From the NCBI GenBank assembly GCA_024114885.1, contig CP099418.1:4340001-4404000 (forward strand): a stretch of 64,000 bases of DNA, written 5' to 3'. Under the pieces are notes generated by a model. It had not been told where the DNA came from, searched no databases, and saw only the letters and a list, made by a program, of their open reading frames with translations. Positions 33,322-44,230 of this stretch are shown piece by piece. The first letter of the stretch is position 1; every line of letters starts with the position of its first letter. The stretch is from Septoria linicola (taxonomy: Eukaryota > Ascomycota > Dothideomycetes > Mycosphaerellales > Mycosphaerellaceae). The position numbers were made by a program, and so were the translations under genes.

Positions 33322-34230
33322 TCACCACACACCATCTGCCCAATCTTGCATCTTCGCTAGTGCCCATTCAGGAGGAACCTCGCCCTTTTCAGCCACTCTC
33401 TTCGCGCTGTACCTCGTCTTGAAAACCTGATAAAACTCGACAAGCTTCGGATAGTCGTCCTTTACTTCTCTGCCATAGACATCTTTGACGAGCTCCCCAG
33501 ATCCAATCGTCAAATCGACACCATAGCAATCGTGAACGAACTCGAAGAACTGATACAGTACGATGTCCGAAATGCTGACATGTCCATGAGTATCATCGTG
33601 CAGCTGAGTAAGATCACGGTTTTGGAAGTACGTCTCAACAGCGGCCATCGACCGGCGAACCCAGCGAAGCATTTCTTTCGCAGCCTCTGGGAGTAGGATT
33701 GTTCCAGCGCCTCCTCCGAACGTACGCACTGGGTTCCAGGCTGTCATCAATTCATCGGCTAGGGACAACACTTCGCTGATTCGGGCTCGGTCGAGAGCAT
33801 CTCGAGCTGGATCCGAATTACGCGCGGTGTCGGTGCCGCGCAGCGAGCTCTTTCCAGGCAAGAAGCCCATCTGATGATTATTGCAGAGCTCTTCGAGAAA
33901 ATTAATGATCGCGATAGATTGTCGAATGTGGACGTAAGAAGCTGGTTTTGTCCTGAACCCCTCTGACCGGGCAGGTATGGCTAGTACGGGGAGGCTGCCA
34001 GCAGGTCTGGGAGGACAATTTGGCGTGACGACATTGTCCCCTTCGACAAGAACGACTTTGACCAAGTCTTCGGTGATGCCCTTTTCGCGGAGATAGATGA
34101 TCACTCGCCTCGGATACGGCGCCCAAGGCCAGGCGTATAAGAGCCAAGGTGCGGCTGGACTTGGAGCAGCTAGACGGCAGTCTTGGTTGAGGATCGTGGT
34201 GGCGGGCTTCTGGAAGGGATTATAGGCCAT
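33322..34230 (-). CDS. Glutathione S-transferase-like protein
   Basis: The Met at 34230 (MAYNPFQKPATTILNQD) gives 302 residues. Upstream codons of the open frame look like leader. The N-terminal thioredoxin-like part is recognisable in LYAWPWAPYPRRVIIYLREK, followed by PAGSLPVLAIP (the cis-Pro strand) and RQSIAIINFLEELCN. The all-helical C-terminal part includes SIS-like DIVLYQFFEFVHD and ends in PPEWALAKMQDWADGVW. It probably conjugates or transfers glutathione in the cytosol. Its position beside a P450 and a methyltransferase suggests a detoxification or small secondary-metabolite role, which is inference. Confidence 0.8.
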   Translation of the reverse strand: MAYNPFQKPATTILNQDCRLAAPSPAAPWLLYAWPWAPYPRRVIIYLREKGITEDLVKVVLVEGDNVVTPNCPPRPAGSLPVLAIPARSEGFRTKPASYVHIRQSIAIINFLEELCNNHQMGFLPGKSSLRGTDTARNSDPARDALDRARISEVLSLADELMTAWNPVRTFGGGAGTILLPEAAKEMLRWVRRSMAAVETYFQNRDLTQLHDDTHGHVSISDIVLYQFFEFVHDCYGVDLTIGSGELVKDVYGREVKDDYPKLVEFYQVFKTRYSAKRVAEKGEVPPEWALAKMQDWADGVW

Positions 34231-34916
34231 TTCAAGTGCTACGAACTGTCTGAAATATGATTCAACTTTGCGAATGTGGCTAATACTCACCGTTCGCGAC
34301 CTGTATATATGTGATTCTGTACTGGAAGGATCTGGGATACTTTGCATGACTTCGGAGACATTCAAGCTTTGCATTACTCCCCAGAACTGCACGACCTCCT
34401 TCGAGCCTCGGAGACATACCAGGCACTCAAACAATCGTATCATAGGCGCTCGGATGAATCGAAGAACGTGTCGGAGAGTTCGCGTCTAATTTCGCACATT
34501 TATCAGTCGTAGGTATCTAGCAATTCTACCAATACAATGGGGATTCGGCGCTGATGGCCGTGCAGAATGCACTATGAGCTTCTGACACTCCGCTCCAAAC
34601 ACCGCCGCCCATGCTCAACAAGCCTTTCACCTCCCTTTTGTACAATGCCATATACATGGTTCACGTCCTTCTTTATCTCAGCAGAGACCATCAACGGCTG
34701 CAACCTCGACAGTGCCTCATCTCTGGCCATTGTGTCGGGCCGAGTCGACGGCATGGTAATGCTTCGTTCAAGTGCAGCGCATGGCCTACACGATCGTACA
34801 GAATGCGCCCTAGCCTGAGCTAGACACATCTAGGCATTCCGAGAGGAGCTGCATGCCTGGAAAGTTCGAGGCTGCATCATCGAGACTGCGCAGTAAATCC
34901 TGCTCGTGATGGGCAT
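34231..34916. other. Intergenic, nothing recognised
   Basis: About 690 bases between the GST start and the mEF-G stop. An 85-codon minus-strand frame at 34572-34829 has no recognised motif. Confidence 0.5.
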
Positions 34917-37358
34917 CTACTTCTTGTTCTTCTCTGCGCGCTCCTTCTCGTGCTTCGCAATCAGCTCCTTTTGCAATTGCATAGGTGCAGGCGCATAGTG
35001 ACTGAACTCCATCGAGAATTCTCCCTTGCCTTGAGTGGCAGCACGAAGTTGTGAGGAGAAACCGAACATGCTGTTCAACGAACAGTCAGCAGTAAGCGTG
35101 AACTCTTCTGCGCCAATTTCCGTGTCGTTGATTACAGCATTGCGCTTGTTGAGCAAGCCAACAATGTTTCCTTGGAACTCGACAGGCGCAGTGATGACAG
35201 TCTTCATGAGAGGCTCGAGCACTTGAGGACCAGCAGCCAAGAAAGCCTTGCGGAAAGCCTGTTGCGTGGCGTTCTTGAATGACATTTCAGAAGAATCTGT
35301 CATGTGAGTTGCGCCGTCGTTGACCACCATAGAGGTGCCCAATACGCGATGACCGAGCAGAGGACCATTGATGCAGGAAGCCTGAAAGCCTTTGTCACAG
35401 GCCAGGAGGTATTTCTCGGAAATGGTACCACCAACAATTTGCGACTCGAACTTGTTCTCACCAAAGGTTCCCTCTGTGCCCTCGGCCTGCTCAGTAGGCT
35501 CGAGGAAACCGACGACACGAGCGTAGTCTCCGGCACCACCAGTCTGCTTCTTGAGCAAGTGGTCGAACTCGACATGATTCTGGATCGTCTCTCTGTAAGC
35601 GACCTGAGGTTGTCCTGTGACGACTTCGACCTTGTACTCTCGTTTCATGCGCTCCACGTAGATGTCCAAGTGAAGCTCTCCCATTCCAGAAATGATCGAT
35701 TCTCCCGACTCTGTGTCAACGTGGACACGGAAAGTTGGGTCCTCACGCTGGAAACGCGAGATTGCCTTTGAGAAGTTGGGTGTGTCTTTGGTGTGCTTTG
35801 GCTTAATGGAAAGCGAGATGACTGGGTCTGGCACGAACATCGAAGTCATGGAGTAGTCGAGCTTGCCGCCATCTGTGAATGTATCGCCAGATGCACAGTC
35901 AACACCAAACACGGCGCAGATTTCTCCAGCACCAATCTCTGACACTTCCTCCATCTCATTGGAGTGCATGCGTACGATACGTGGGATCTTCACCTTCTGG
36001 CCAGTGCGAGCATTAGTGACATTTTGTCCTTTGGAGAGCTTTCCTTGGTAAACACGAATATAAGTGAGCTGACCAAAGTTCGACTCTTCCAGCTTAAACG
36101 CTAGCCCGACGAATGGCAATGAGTTATACGAAACCAGCTTGACTGGAGTCTCGTTCCGTCGACGATCGAGCGCCAAGTTCTCCACTTCGGATGGGTTAGG
36201 CAGGTAGTCCACGACAGCATCAAGCATGGGCTGCACCGATTTATCGGCCAAGGCAGATCCCATCATGACTGGAGTGAACTTGAGGCCAATAGTTGCGCGA
36301 CGGATAGCAGCCTTGATCTCATCTATCGAGGGCTCGCGCTCATCCAAAACCGCATCAGCAATAACATCATCGACATCAGCCAATGTTTCGATCATGACTT
36401 GTCGCTTCTCCTTGGCAAATTCGACCAGGTCTGCAGGACATTCGTCTTCCCGGATGATCTCGCCTTTCTCTCCTTCCGAGTAGATGGCCCGCATGCGGAT
36501 GAGGTCGACAACGCCCTTGAATTGATCCTCAGCACCGATTGGTACTTGAATCGCAGCAGCTGGAATGCGTAGCTTCTGGCTAATACCGTCCACTGCTTTC
36601 CAAGGGTTCGCCCCTGCTCGATCCATCTTGTTGACGAACGACAAGCGAGGCACGTTGTATCGCTTCATCTGACGATCGACTGTGACAGTCTGTGATTGCA
36701 CGCCAGATACCGCACACAGGATCATGACAGCGCCATCCAGCACTCGCAGGGCTCTTTCCACCTCGATGGTGAAGTCAATATGGCCTGGAGTGTCAATCAA
36801 GTTGATGTGGTATTTCTCATCCTTGAGCTCTCCCGTGACAGGATCTGGAGTCTTCTTGACCCAATCACAGAAAGTAGCAGCGGACTGAATAGTGATGCCC
36901 TTTTCTCTCTCGAGATCCATGCTGTCCATCTTCGCACCAACGCCATCGCGACCACGGACCTCGTGGATGTCCTTGACACGGCCTGTGTAGAACAAAACAC
37001 GTTCTGTGGCAGTGGTCTTGCCTGAATCGATGTGCGCCGCAATTCCAATGTTCCTCACTTTGTCCAGTCGAGCAGCCTCCTTGGGATCGAGATTGTCCAC
37101 GATGGCTGATTGTGAGAGGGATGTGGGATCGTGCATGGCCGTTTCGAGCACGGCAGCAGCGGCCGACTGCCATCGTCGCGCCTGCCACTGCTGAACATGT
37201 GCTATTCTGTCGTGATTTTGTCCTGTGAGAGAGGGACGCTGCGAGGGAGATGGGGCGGCGGCAGAAACAAATGTCCTCCTACTAATACCGCTACTGCTGC
37301 TGCCATTGCGAAGGGCTGCATTGCGCAGCGTCTGGCGCGCAAGAGCCTGCACACGCAT
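34917..37358 (-). CDS. mef1: Mitochondrial translation elongation factor G (mEF-G1)
   Basis: I start at 37358 (MRVQALARQTLRNAALRNGS), an Arg/Ala/Ser-rich mitochondrial presequence; the open frame begins 17 codons earlier. The 813-residue intronless protein has a complete GTPase domain: G1 AHIDSGKTT at about 108-116, G3 DTPGHIDF at about 189-196 and NKMD at about 243-246. Domains II to V follow, with GMGELHLDIYVERM and the C-terminal GFSSQLRAATQGKGEFSMEF motif. It catalyses GTP-driven translocation of mitochondrial ribosomes. The length matches fungal mEF-G1, and the C-terminal fold is intact. Confidence 0.96.
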   Translation of the reverse strand: MRVQALARQTLRNAALRNGSSSSGISRRTFVSAAAPSPSQRPSLTGQNHDRIAHVQQWQARRWQSAAAAVLETAMHDPTSLSQSAIVDNLDPKEAARLDKVRNIGIAAHIDSGKTTATERVLFYTGRVKDIHEVRGRDGVGAKMDSMDLEREKGITIQSAATFCDWVKKTPDPVTGELKDEKYHINLIDTPGHIDFTIEVERALRVLDGAVMILCAVSGVQSQTVTVDRQMKRYNVPRLSFVNKMDRAGANPWKAVDGISQKLRIPAAAIQVPIGAEDQFKGVVDLIRMRAIYSEGEKGEIIREDECPADLVEFAKEKRQVMIETLADVDDVIADAVLDEREPSIDEIKAAIRRATIGLKFTPVMMGSALADKSVQPMLDAVVDYLPNPSEVENLALDRRRNETPVKLVSYNSLPFVGLAFKLEESNFGQLTYIRVYQGKLSKGQNVTNARTGQKVKIPRIVRMHSNEMEEVSEIGAGEICAVFGVDCASGDTFTDGGKLDYSMTSMFVPDPVISLSIKPKHTKDTPNFSKAISRFQREDPTFRVHVDTESGESIISGMGELHLDIYVERMKREYKVEVVTGQPQVAYRETIQNHVEFDHLLKKQTGGAGDYARVVGFLEPTEQAEGTEGTFGENKFESQIVGGTISEKYLLACDKGFQASCINGPLLGHRVLGTSMVVNDGATHMTDSSEMSFKNATQQAFRKAFLAAGPQVLEPLMKTVITAPVEFQGNIVGLLNKRNAVINDTEIGAEEFTLTADCSLNSMFGFSSQLRAATQGKGEFSMEFSHYAPAPMQLQKELIAKHEKERAEKNKK

Positions 37359-38029
37359 GGTCAATGGAAGTGAAACAAGTAAATGTGCACGTCTGATGCA
37401 CTCAATCATCTGATGCTACTCGAGGCGAATGTCCATGAACTTTTCTTGTCTCACACACTCAGGCCACACCAAAGCTAATCCTATACCAGTACACTCCCGC
37501 GGACACCAACGCGCCCCCATGTCGCGCTACATCGTCGTGTCGCCTGATGGAGACGCCCATCGTGGAGTGGACGTCGGCCTCCTTCACATCCGCTGTATTG
37601 CTTCCCGTCACGTTTAGCAAACGCTGTGGTATATGCTCAGAATATCCGCTGACGGCTACCGCCGTGGCAGTCTTGGTCGTCAGCTCGTACAGCTTCTACC
37701 TGGTCAGCGAAGTCGTACGTAGCAAGTCTTACGGACATGAAGCTGCTGTACGGCCAATGATTCTGTCCAAGACTCGTATGCAACGAGTCCACTTCGTCCT
37801 TCACCCCGGCTGACTAGAGCTCCATCGTCGTCTCCATCACACGCTGCGGGGTCGCACAAGAATCATTGCCGATACTTGACTTCCAGACAGTATTTGCAAT
37901 ATAGAAGACTGTGAACTGCTCCCAGATTCCAGAACAGTGCTGAAGTCAACGAGAGAAAGATTATATTTGACCACCTAGCTTAAAGAAAGTGCTTTCTTCT
38001 TGCCTGCTGAAGCAAAGCTATCACTCGTC
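37359..38029. promoter_or_regulatory. Divergent intergenic region between mEF-G and SDR genes
   Basis: About 670 bases serving two divergent promoters. Short plus-strand frames (for example 37547-37813) have no family motif. Confidence 0.5.
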
Positions 38030-39005
38030 ATGGCCGATCAACGATTGAAGGACAGAATTACAGTCAGTGCGTATCATGCATAGTCTACAGAGACATCCTT
38101 CCTCAAGCAGCTTAAGGCTGACGATATGCAGTAACTGGAGCTTCGTCAGGACTAGGCAAAGCTACAGCTTTCAAGTTCGCTGCAGCCGGAGCACGCATCG
38201 TTTGTGCTGATCTCAAATCAGTCGGCATCGAAGACGAAATCAATGCCAAACATGGCTCAAACACTGCAACGTTTGTGACTTGCGACGTCACAAAAGAAGA
38301 CCAGATCCAGAACATGATCCGGGATGCTGTCAAGTTTGGAGGCCGCCTTGACGCTATCCTCAACTATGCCGGTGTCGCCCTCGAGACCAAGCACGAGAAT
38401 GCAAGGACAGACTCCTTTCCCACAGAGGACTTTGATCTTGAGATGGCCATAAACTGTCGTGGAGTCTGGCTATGCTGCAAGTATGCCCTGCAGCAGATGC
38501 TCAAACAAGAGCCGCGTGCCCTTAACGCTCGTGGCGATCAGACCAGAGGTTGGATTGTAAACGCTGCAAGCATCTATGTGAGCTTCATTGCAGCCCTAAG
38601 GATCCGATGTTTGTACTGATAAGTCTCAAAGGGAACCACAGCAGCTGCGCAGATCCCAGCGTACGCCCCCTCGAAGTTTGCTGTAGTGGGCATGACCAAG
38701 CAGATGGCAGTCGATTATGCCAAGGACAAGATCCACATCAATGCCCTGTGTCCAGGTTTCGTGGACACTCCAATCATTTCCAGAATCACAGCGCGCGATG
38801 ATAGCAAGGCAGCAGCGGCCGCGAGACATCCTTGGAACTCGCTGGGAAGGCCAGAAGATATTGCGGACGCAGCTCTGTTTTTATGCAGCGATGAGAGGTC
38901 AGTCCGTGACAATTTCGCAGTCTTCGCCCTTCTGCTAACGCCCCTTACAGTGCCTGGATGACCGGTTCTTCCATGATCATTGATGGTGGTTACACTGCAC
39001 ATTAG
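38030..39005 (+). CDS. Short-chain dehydrogenase/reductase
   Basis: Four exons (38030-38066, 38132-38577, 38632-38897, 38951-39005) give 267 residues. The first donor must be the second GT (38067) so that the join reads RITVITGASSGLG; the nearer GT would create a stop. Classical SDR features are TGASSGLG at 14-21, NYAG (usually NNAG), catalytic Ser at about 159 (NAASIY), YAPSK with Tyr 172 and Lys 176, and the C-terminal GSSMIIDGGYTAH. An Asp in CADLKS after the second strand favours NAD over NADP. It is a cytosolic oxidoreductase of unknown substrate. Confidence 0.9.
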
Positions 39006-40374
39006 AAATTGGGGATATTCTGCACACAGTTAGTGACTATCGCGAAGCAGTACAAACTATGTCCAGTATGCTGGCTTGCAGTACCGCATGGCAAACCATG
39101 GTACTAAGGGTTGGTACGCAAGTTTGGCATTTGCTTGTGCTTCTTTCACTTCGCATTGACAGCGATCGGCATGTTTCCTCTGATGACGGCGCGGTATTTC
39201 CCCGTCGTCCTGTTAGAGCAGTGTTTCCAATAATTTGCAGTGAGCCCAGCGCAAGTAATGAATGCCAGTCAGTGTTACTGAACCTCTCTTCGGTTCTCAA
39301 CTTGAGGTACTTCGAATTAAAGATAATCACAGCCCCATTTGACATTGATGATAATCCCTCACACGACCACTTTCCTCGATATGATCAGCAGCAAGACCCG
39401 AGCTGTGAAGCTGCGGGCTTCAACAAGCTTGCGCACAATGACCTAGATCCCTTACGTGCGCACAAGACAAAATACATCTCTCGAAACTCAGGCTGACCTC
39501 GGTCATCATGCAGCCTGTCGATCGAGATTTGTTGCTTCACAGCGAGGACAATCCCAACTCTAGCTTTCCGCTCATGGCCGCCCACACAATTCGTACTGCG
39601 TAGGATGAGTGACATGCAAAGCAACAGCGAACCCTCTCAAGATTGATCATCATGTCGCAAATATTGAAACAATAAAATCATTGGATTTGAAGAGCAAAAA
39701 GCAGAGCCATTGGAGCGAAATATTTCTTATCTCGCTCGGCCATAATTAATCACTCCATTGACAAACAGGCACAGAAATGACGCACGGACAGACGATCGAC
39801 GAAGCTTTTCGGCAAGTCTGATCGTCAAGCTTGACCAATTGCACGAGCCTCTCGGCATTCCTTGTCCCCAAAACGAGGCACGCAGCACAACGATCTGAAA
39901 GGGTCTTCCTTTCAGCCCTCTCTGCGTTGTTGATTTTTGGTGGGGTGAGTCCAACACTCATGTACTTCGAGACGTTGCTGGCACCCGGTCTGCACCGATG
40001 GAGCCTGCAAGGCTGGCCGTCTTCGACGGGTGAGAGCCTCGCTCGCCCTATCGTAGCTGCTAAAGTGGACTTGAGAGTTCTCCATCGCCCGCGGCGTCTA
40101 AAAGTATGTCGTGACGAAGGGCTGGCTGGCTGGACGGGCTGTGGACGTTTGTTTTACGGGCACTGGGCTGACGGTGTAGCTCTGGACCGTATATCTCTCA
40201 CTAGTAGTGTCCAACTACATATTACCAAAGGAGATCAGTTGTTGCTGTTTTTAACATTTAGTCGGCTTCTTCAACATCATCTATACACAAGGCTATCGAA
40301 GTGTTCCCACAAACACATACTATTAGACAGGAAGCACACGACTTGATCAAACGAACATATACGATTCACCAACC
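39006..40374. other. Gene-poor stretch, nothing recognised
   Basis: About 1.4 kb. The longest frame (171 codons, 39831-40346, plus strand) has no domain and low-complexity composition, and I do not call it. Confidence 0.5.
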
Positions 40375-40949
40375 ATGACGTCCTCACTTCCGATCCCCAT
40401 CTTGAGCAAAAGCAGGAGCAAGAACAACAGCAGTGGTAGCAATGGATCTAAAGGCTCACCACAAAGAATGAGAGTATGCGGGAGAGGAGGTAGATTTGAC
40501 ACCGAGCCAGCCCACATCTCCAGAAGTGCTAACGGTCCACAGGAGCCGGCAACATGCACACCCCCTCAGAAATCAAAGCCGCCGACGAAGAAGAATGCAG
40601 ACTCACAGCCGAGCTCTGCAGTTCACATCCCATCCACTCCACAAGTGAAGGTCAGTCACCTCCACTCCAGTCCCACTCCCACAACACCACTTCAAATCCG
40701 CCACAACACCACAGCAACTAACCCCAATACCCCTCAACAGTAAAAACCACCCGCCGAGCCTCCCTCTTCTCCCTCAGCTCCTTTTCCAGCCGAAGCACAA
40801 CATCCTCAGCGACATCTTCATTCCTAGAGAAATTTGGTCTGTCAAGGACGAAATCAAAGTCTGCCGAGGAGCAGTCGATTGCTTCAAGTAAGAGTTTGAG
40901 TAAGACGCCGTCGGAGACGCCGTCGACGGCGAGTATCTCTGAGGAGTAG
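40375..40949 (+). CDS. Small DUF3602 / Par32-like protein with one RGGAGN motif
   Basis: Exons 40375-40489, 40543-40650 and 40741-40949 give 143 residues. The first join, using donor gtagat, makes CGRGGAGNMHTPSEIKAADE; the second yields STSEVKTTRRASLFSLSSFS. Both joins keep frame only in this arrangement. The RGGAGN motif is the hallmark of the fungal DUF3602 family, whose yeast relative Par32 is phosphorylated after TOR inhibition and acts on ammonium transporters. The remainder is Ser/Lys/Thr-rich and disordered, with many potential phosphosites (RRASLFS). Most family members have several copies of the motif; here I see one. Confidence 0.72.
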
Positions 40950-41167
40950 GAGTGGATGTACGGCAACCTAACTAATGTGGTAGGCCGTGAAGGCATAGTG
41001 AAGGAGAATGAGATTGTGATAATTTAGCGTAGCACCAGCAGTCGTTTCAAATGATACCCCATTTGCTTTGCACCAGAACCTCGTATATCCTCGTGTCTGT
41101 TCCTACTACCTGCATCACTACGGTCATCTACACCAGCTCTACCATCACCATACTGCTCTACACTGCA

Positions 41168-43684
41168 TTAATAATACTCCGGCAAATCATCAAACGTCGG
41201 AATATCCTGACTACAATCAAACTCCCTCTCATACGCCAACTGGGGCATCGTCCCCGCCGCCAAACCCGCCTTATAACTCCACTGCGCACTCGACTCCGTC
41301 TGCCACGTCCAATAAAACCAGCCCCAGCCTTGCTCGAAGCTATGCATTTGCGCTTCGGCAAACATGAGGAGCCATTTCTTATAGCTGTCGCTGTAATTTG
41401 CGGGATCGGCATTCGCGCCATCGCAGGAGCATCGAGGATTGTTGTTGGTGGGACAGGTCGGTGTCAGGATCGAGCCGTTGATAGAGCCACCTGGTGTGCC
41501 GACCATGTTGAGTGTGCCTTCCCAGCGCGAGCCGACGCCGACGTTGTTGAGGTATTTCGCACAGTCGGTGTCGGCTTGGGACCATTCGCCACAGAGCGTA
41601 GGACCGAAGCCGGTTGCGGTGTTTTGGGAGCGAAGGGCTTGTTGTGTCCAGCCGGCGCAGGCAAAATTGAGCTTGTCGTGGTGGTTTAGGACGATCTGGT
41701 CGATGTTGAAGATCACATATTGATGCACATCGAGAAGGAGGTTGTCGTTCCCGGTGAGCTTTCCTTGCCAGTTGTCGAGGCCCATGAATCCGTCCCCAAA
41801 GATGATTACTCCTGTGAAGTTATTGTCGCGAATGGCGTCGATGGCCTTTTGCGTCCACGCTAGGACTGTTGATTGATCCAGCTCAACCATTCGTGGTTCG
41901 TTGACGAGGCCGTACATTGTGACTAGATTCTTGTAGCGAGGTTGCGTGAAGAATTCCGAGAGCTGCTTGTGAATGGCGATTGTGCGATCGCCGTTCGTAG
42001 TTCCGTCAGTACCATTTAGCCACCCGATTTGACCTTGATGCCCCGAGTGATTCCAGCCATTCTGCGAGCCTGGAGCACCATGGAGATCGAGGTTCACACG
42101 CAGACCATATTTGCGAGCCCACTCTATGCCGCGGAGGAGGTATCGCCAGGAGACTTGCGCGACATATGGATCACCGTCGTAGGTCGTGACTGCCCAGTAG
42201 CCAAACGGTATTCGTACGTGGTCAAAGCCAGCAGCTTGCAGATCCTGAAATGTCGACTCCGTAACCCAAGAGGAGTAGTGCTTCTCAAGCGTACTCTTCG
42301 CATTCGTTGCTCCGAGTCTTTGGGTGAGGGTCCATTCATCTACCACGTTGTCGCTTGTTCTGTATGAGGCGAACAGGGAGGGTGTGATGAAAGGCTCGAT
42401 GCTCAGCCATCCTCCAACATTACAGCCCCGGACGGGCATGTCTCCATATTTGAATTCTTCATTGAGAGGCGGTACCTTGTCATTCGCGCGCGTGCTATCG
42501 TCCCACTCATTCATGAGACCCATGACAGGTAGTCCGCCCACCATTTCATCTGTAAACGTAACATTGAAATCTTCAGTGTCGTACCAGGAGAATGGATCCA
42601 GCCACGTTCCTTTGTACTGTGCTGGAATGCTGTCTTGTGAAATGTCGTCGAGATTACTGTTCTGAGGCTTGCCAGAGCTGTCGCTCGCTGCATTGTCAGC
42701 TCCTCCAGATCCTCCACCTCCTCCTGAGCTGTTCTTTTTCGACACCACTACCGCCACCGGTATGATGATGGCCAGCAGGACGATGAACACACCGACGCCA
42801 ATGAAGATCTTCTTCCGCAGCTTCCTCTTCCGCTCCTCTTCTTCCGGGTCGATGTATGGGTTGCTGCTGTTGTCGCTTCCATCTCGCCGCCGGACATCTT
42901 CTGAATAGTCGTCTTTCTCGCTGTAGTAAGCGCCTCCGTCGTACTCGCCCGGATCGCCTCGCTCGAGCACTTGTCCGCTGGCGACGCGTCGCTCTTTCCG
43001 TTCTTTCCGTGGTCGTTCCCTTTTGTCTCGTATGTAATTGTACTCATCATGCTGTCTTCTTTCTCGTGTGTCTCGTTTCCGGTCATGATTGCTGGCAGAT
43101 CTCGTACGCGCTGCACTTCTGATTGGGACCTCATCGTCCTCGCCCTCCCCCGCCAGCCAGGCTCTTCGCTCCTCCTCTTTCCGCCTTCGCCGCCGCTCTT
43201 CTCGTCGCCGTTCACGCTCTCTTCGCCGGTCCTCGCGTTCTCGCTCCAGATCACTGTGTCGCGTCTGGTCGTCTTCCACTTCCACTTCCACCTCCACATA
43301 CTGTTGTCTGGGCCTCGGAGGTGCATCATAGTCGTTGTACCCCAGCTTTTTGTTCAGTCGATCTAGCTTCTCCAGCTGATCCATGCTCAGCGCAGCACTT
43401 CTACTGCCGGAGCCGCTGGTCGTGTACTCGCTCTCGGGGGCGCGACGAGTCCGCGAGCTGTTCGGAGGCCTCTCTGGCCGTCGCTCACGCCTTCGCCGGT
43501 CCTCATCGTCAGTTCTGCTTCGCCATTTGGTGGGACTTCGATCGCGATCGTCAACATCGCTTTCATATCGACCGTAGTCACGTCCCAATAATTCGCCATT
43601 GCTGTCAGTCCGGTGATGTGTTCTCCTTCGTCTCTGTCGTCGGGCAGGTGAATCACGCGATGGCTGAGCAGATGAGGACGGCAT
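41168..43684 (-). CDS. exgD: Membrane-anchored exo-beta-1,3-glucanase (GH5), ExgD-like
   Basis: The Met at 43684 (MPSSSAQPSRDSPARRQRRR) begins an 838-residue type II membrane protein. Residues 1-290 are cytosolic and extremely Arg/Glu-rich, followed by a transmembrane segment at about 292-314 and a Gly/Ser linker. The GH5 domain spans about 415-838: RGCNVGGWLSIEPFITPSLF, HGAPGSQNGWNHSG, the acid/base NEP (Glu about 596) and the nucleophile in CGEWSQAD (Glu about 700). Aspergillus ExgD has this same architecture. It removes glucose from the non-reducing ends of beta-1,3-glucan during wall remodelling. The charged N-terminus probably controls trafficking. Intronless. Confidence 0.93.
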   Translation of the reverse strand: MPSSSAQPSRDSPARRQRRRRTHHRTDSNGELLGRDYGRYESDVDDRDRSPTKWRSRTDDEDRRRRERRPERPPNSSRTRRAPESEYTTSGSGSRSAALSMDQLEKLDRLNKKLGYNDYDAPPRPRQQYVEVEVEVEDDQTRHSDLEREREDRRRERERRREERRRRRKEEERRAWLAGEGEDDEVPIRSAARTRSASNHDRKRDTRERRQHDEYNYIRDKRERPRKERKERRVASGQVLERGDPGEYDGGAYYSEKDDYSEDVRRRDGSDNSSNPYIDPEEEERKRKLRKKIFIGVGVFIVLLAIIIPVAVVVSKKNSSGGGGGSGGADNAASDSSGKPQNSNLDDISQDSIPAQYKGTWLDPFSWYDTEDFNVTFTDEMVGGLPVMGLMNEWDDSTRANDKVPPLNEEFKYGDMPVRGCNVGGWLSIEPFITPSLFASYRTSDNVVDEWTLTQRLGATNAKSTLEKHYSSWVTESTFQDLQAAGFDHVRIPFGYWAVTTYDGDPYVAQVSWRYLLRGIEWARKYGLRVNLDLHGAPGSQNGWNHSGHQGQIGWLNGTDGTTNGDRTIAIHKQLSEFFTQPRYKNLVTMYGLVNEPRMVELDQSTVLAWTQKAIDAIRDNNFTGVIIFGDGFMGLDNWQGKLTGNDNLLLDVHQYVIFNIDQIVLNHHDKLNFACAGWTQQALRSQNTATGFGPTLCGEWSQADTDCAKYLNNVGVGSRWEGTLNMVGTPGGSINGSILTPTCPTNNNPRCSCDGANADPANYSDSYKKWLLMFAEAQMHSFEQGWGWFYWTWQTESSAQWSYKAGLAAGTMPQLAYEREFDCSQDIPTFDDLPEYY

Positions 43685-44230
43685 GACGGCGCATGCGCGA
43701 TCAGTGGAATGCCCGAGACCGAGGAATGGGATCTTTAGAACTGCTTTCCTCGGTCCCCATGGCAACCATCCACGTCACTCAGCACATACGACACCAAGAG
43801 ACAAGAAACATGAAATGAATGCCAATCACTTGTCGCACTTGGTATAGAGTCGTGTTGATTTCATCCATCCATAGCATACACAACCGCGCGGTCTTTCGAT
43901 AATGCAGCGCTCGCACGAAGATCTAGATTTCTTCGTGGTTTTCCCCTCATTTTCCATGAGTTATCCCCTCCATTCACACCGCAAAACTCCTTCTCAAATC
44001 ATCCGCCCGTCCAGAGTAGTGTAGCAGGTCGTAAGCCACGTAATGCCCAAGCCCACCTGACTCCATGCGTAGATGCCAATATGCGCCTGATCGCCATTCT
44101 ACCATCTTCTTATGCGCTCAACTACGCTTTGTATCTTCTCAAGCCTTGCCGCCATTCTGCAACTTCTTGAGCACGTTGTCCCTTCTTGCTCGTCAGCGTC
44201 ACTGCCTACTGTCATGCTGATGGCCTCTAC
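43685..44230. other. Spacer between exgD start and yap1 end
   Basis: About 550 bases holding the exgD promoter and the yap1 3' untranslated region. No further gene seen. Confidence 0.6.

Noticed and set aside
34572..34829. 85-codon minus-strand frame between GST and mEF-G
   Set aside because: Too short and without motif or splice evidence to support a gene.
39831..40346. 171-codon plus-strand frame
   Set aside because: No domain, signal or intron pattern; composition like translated non-coding DNA.
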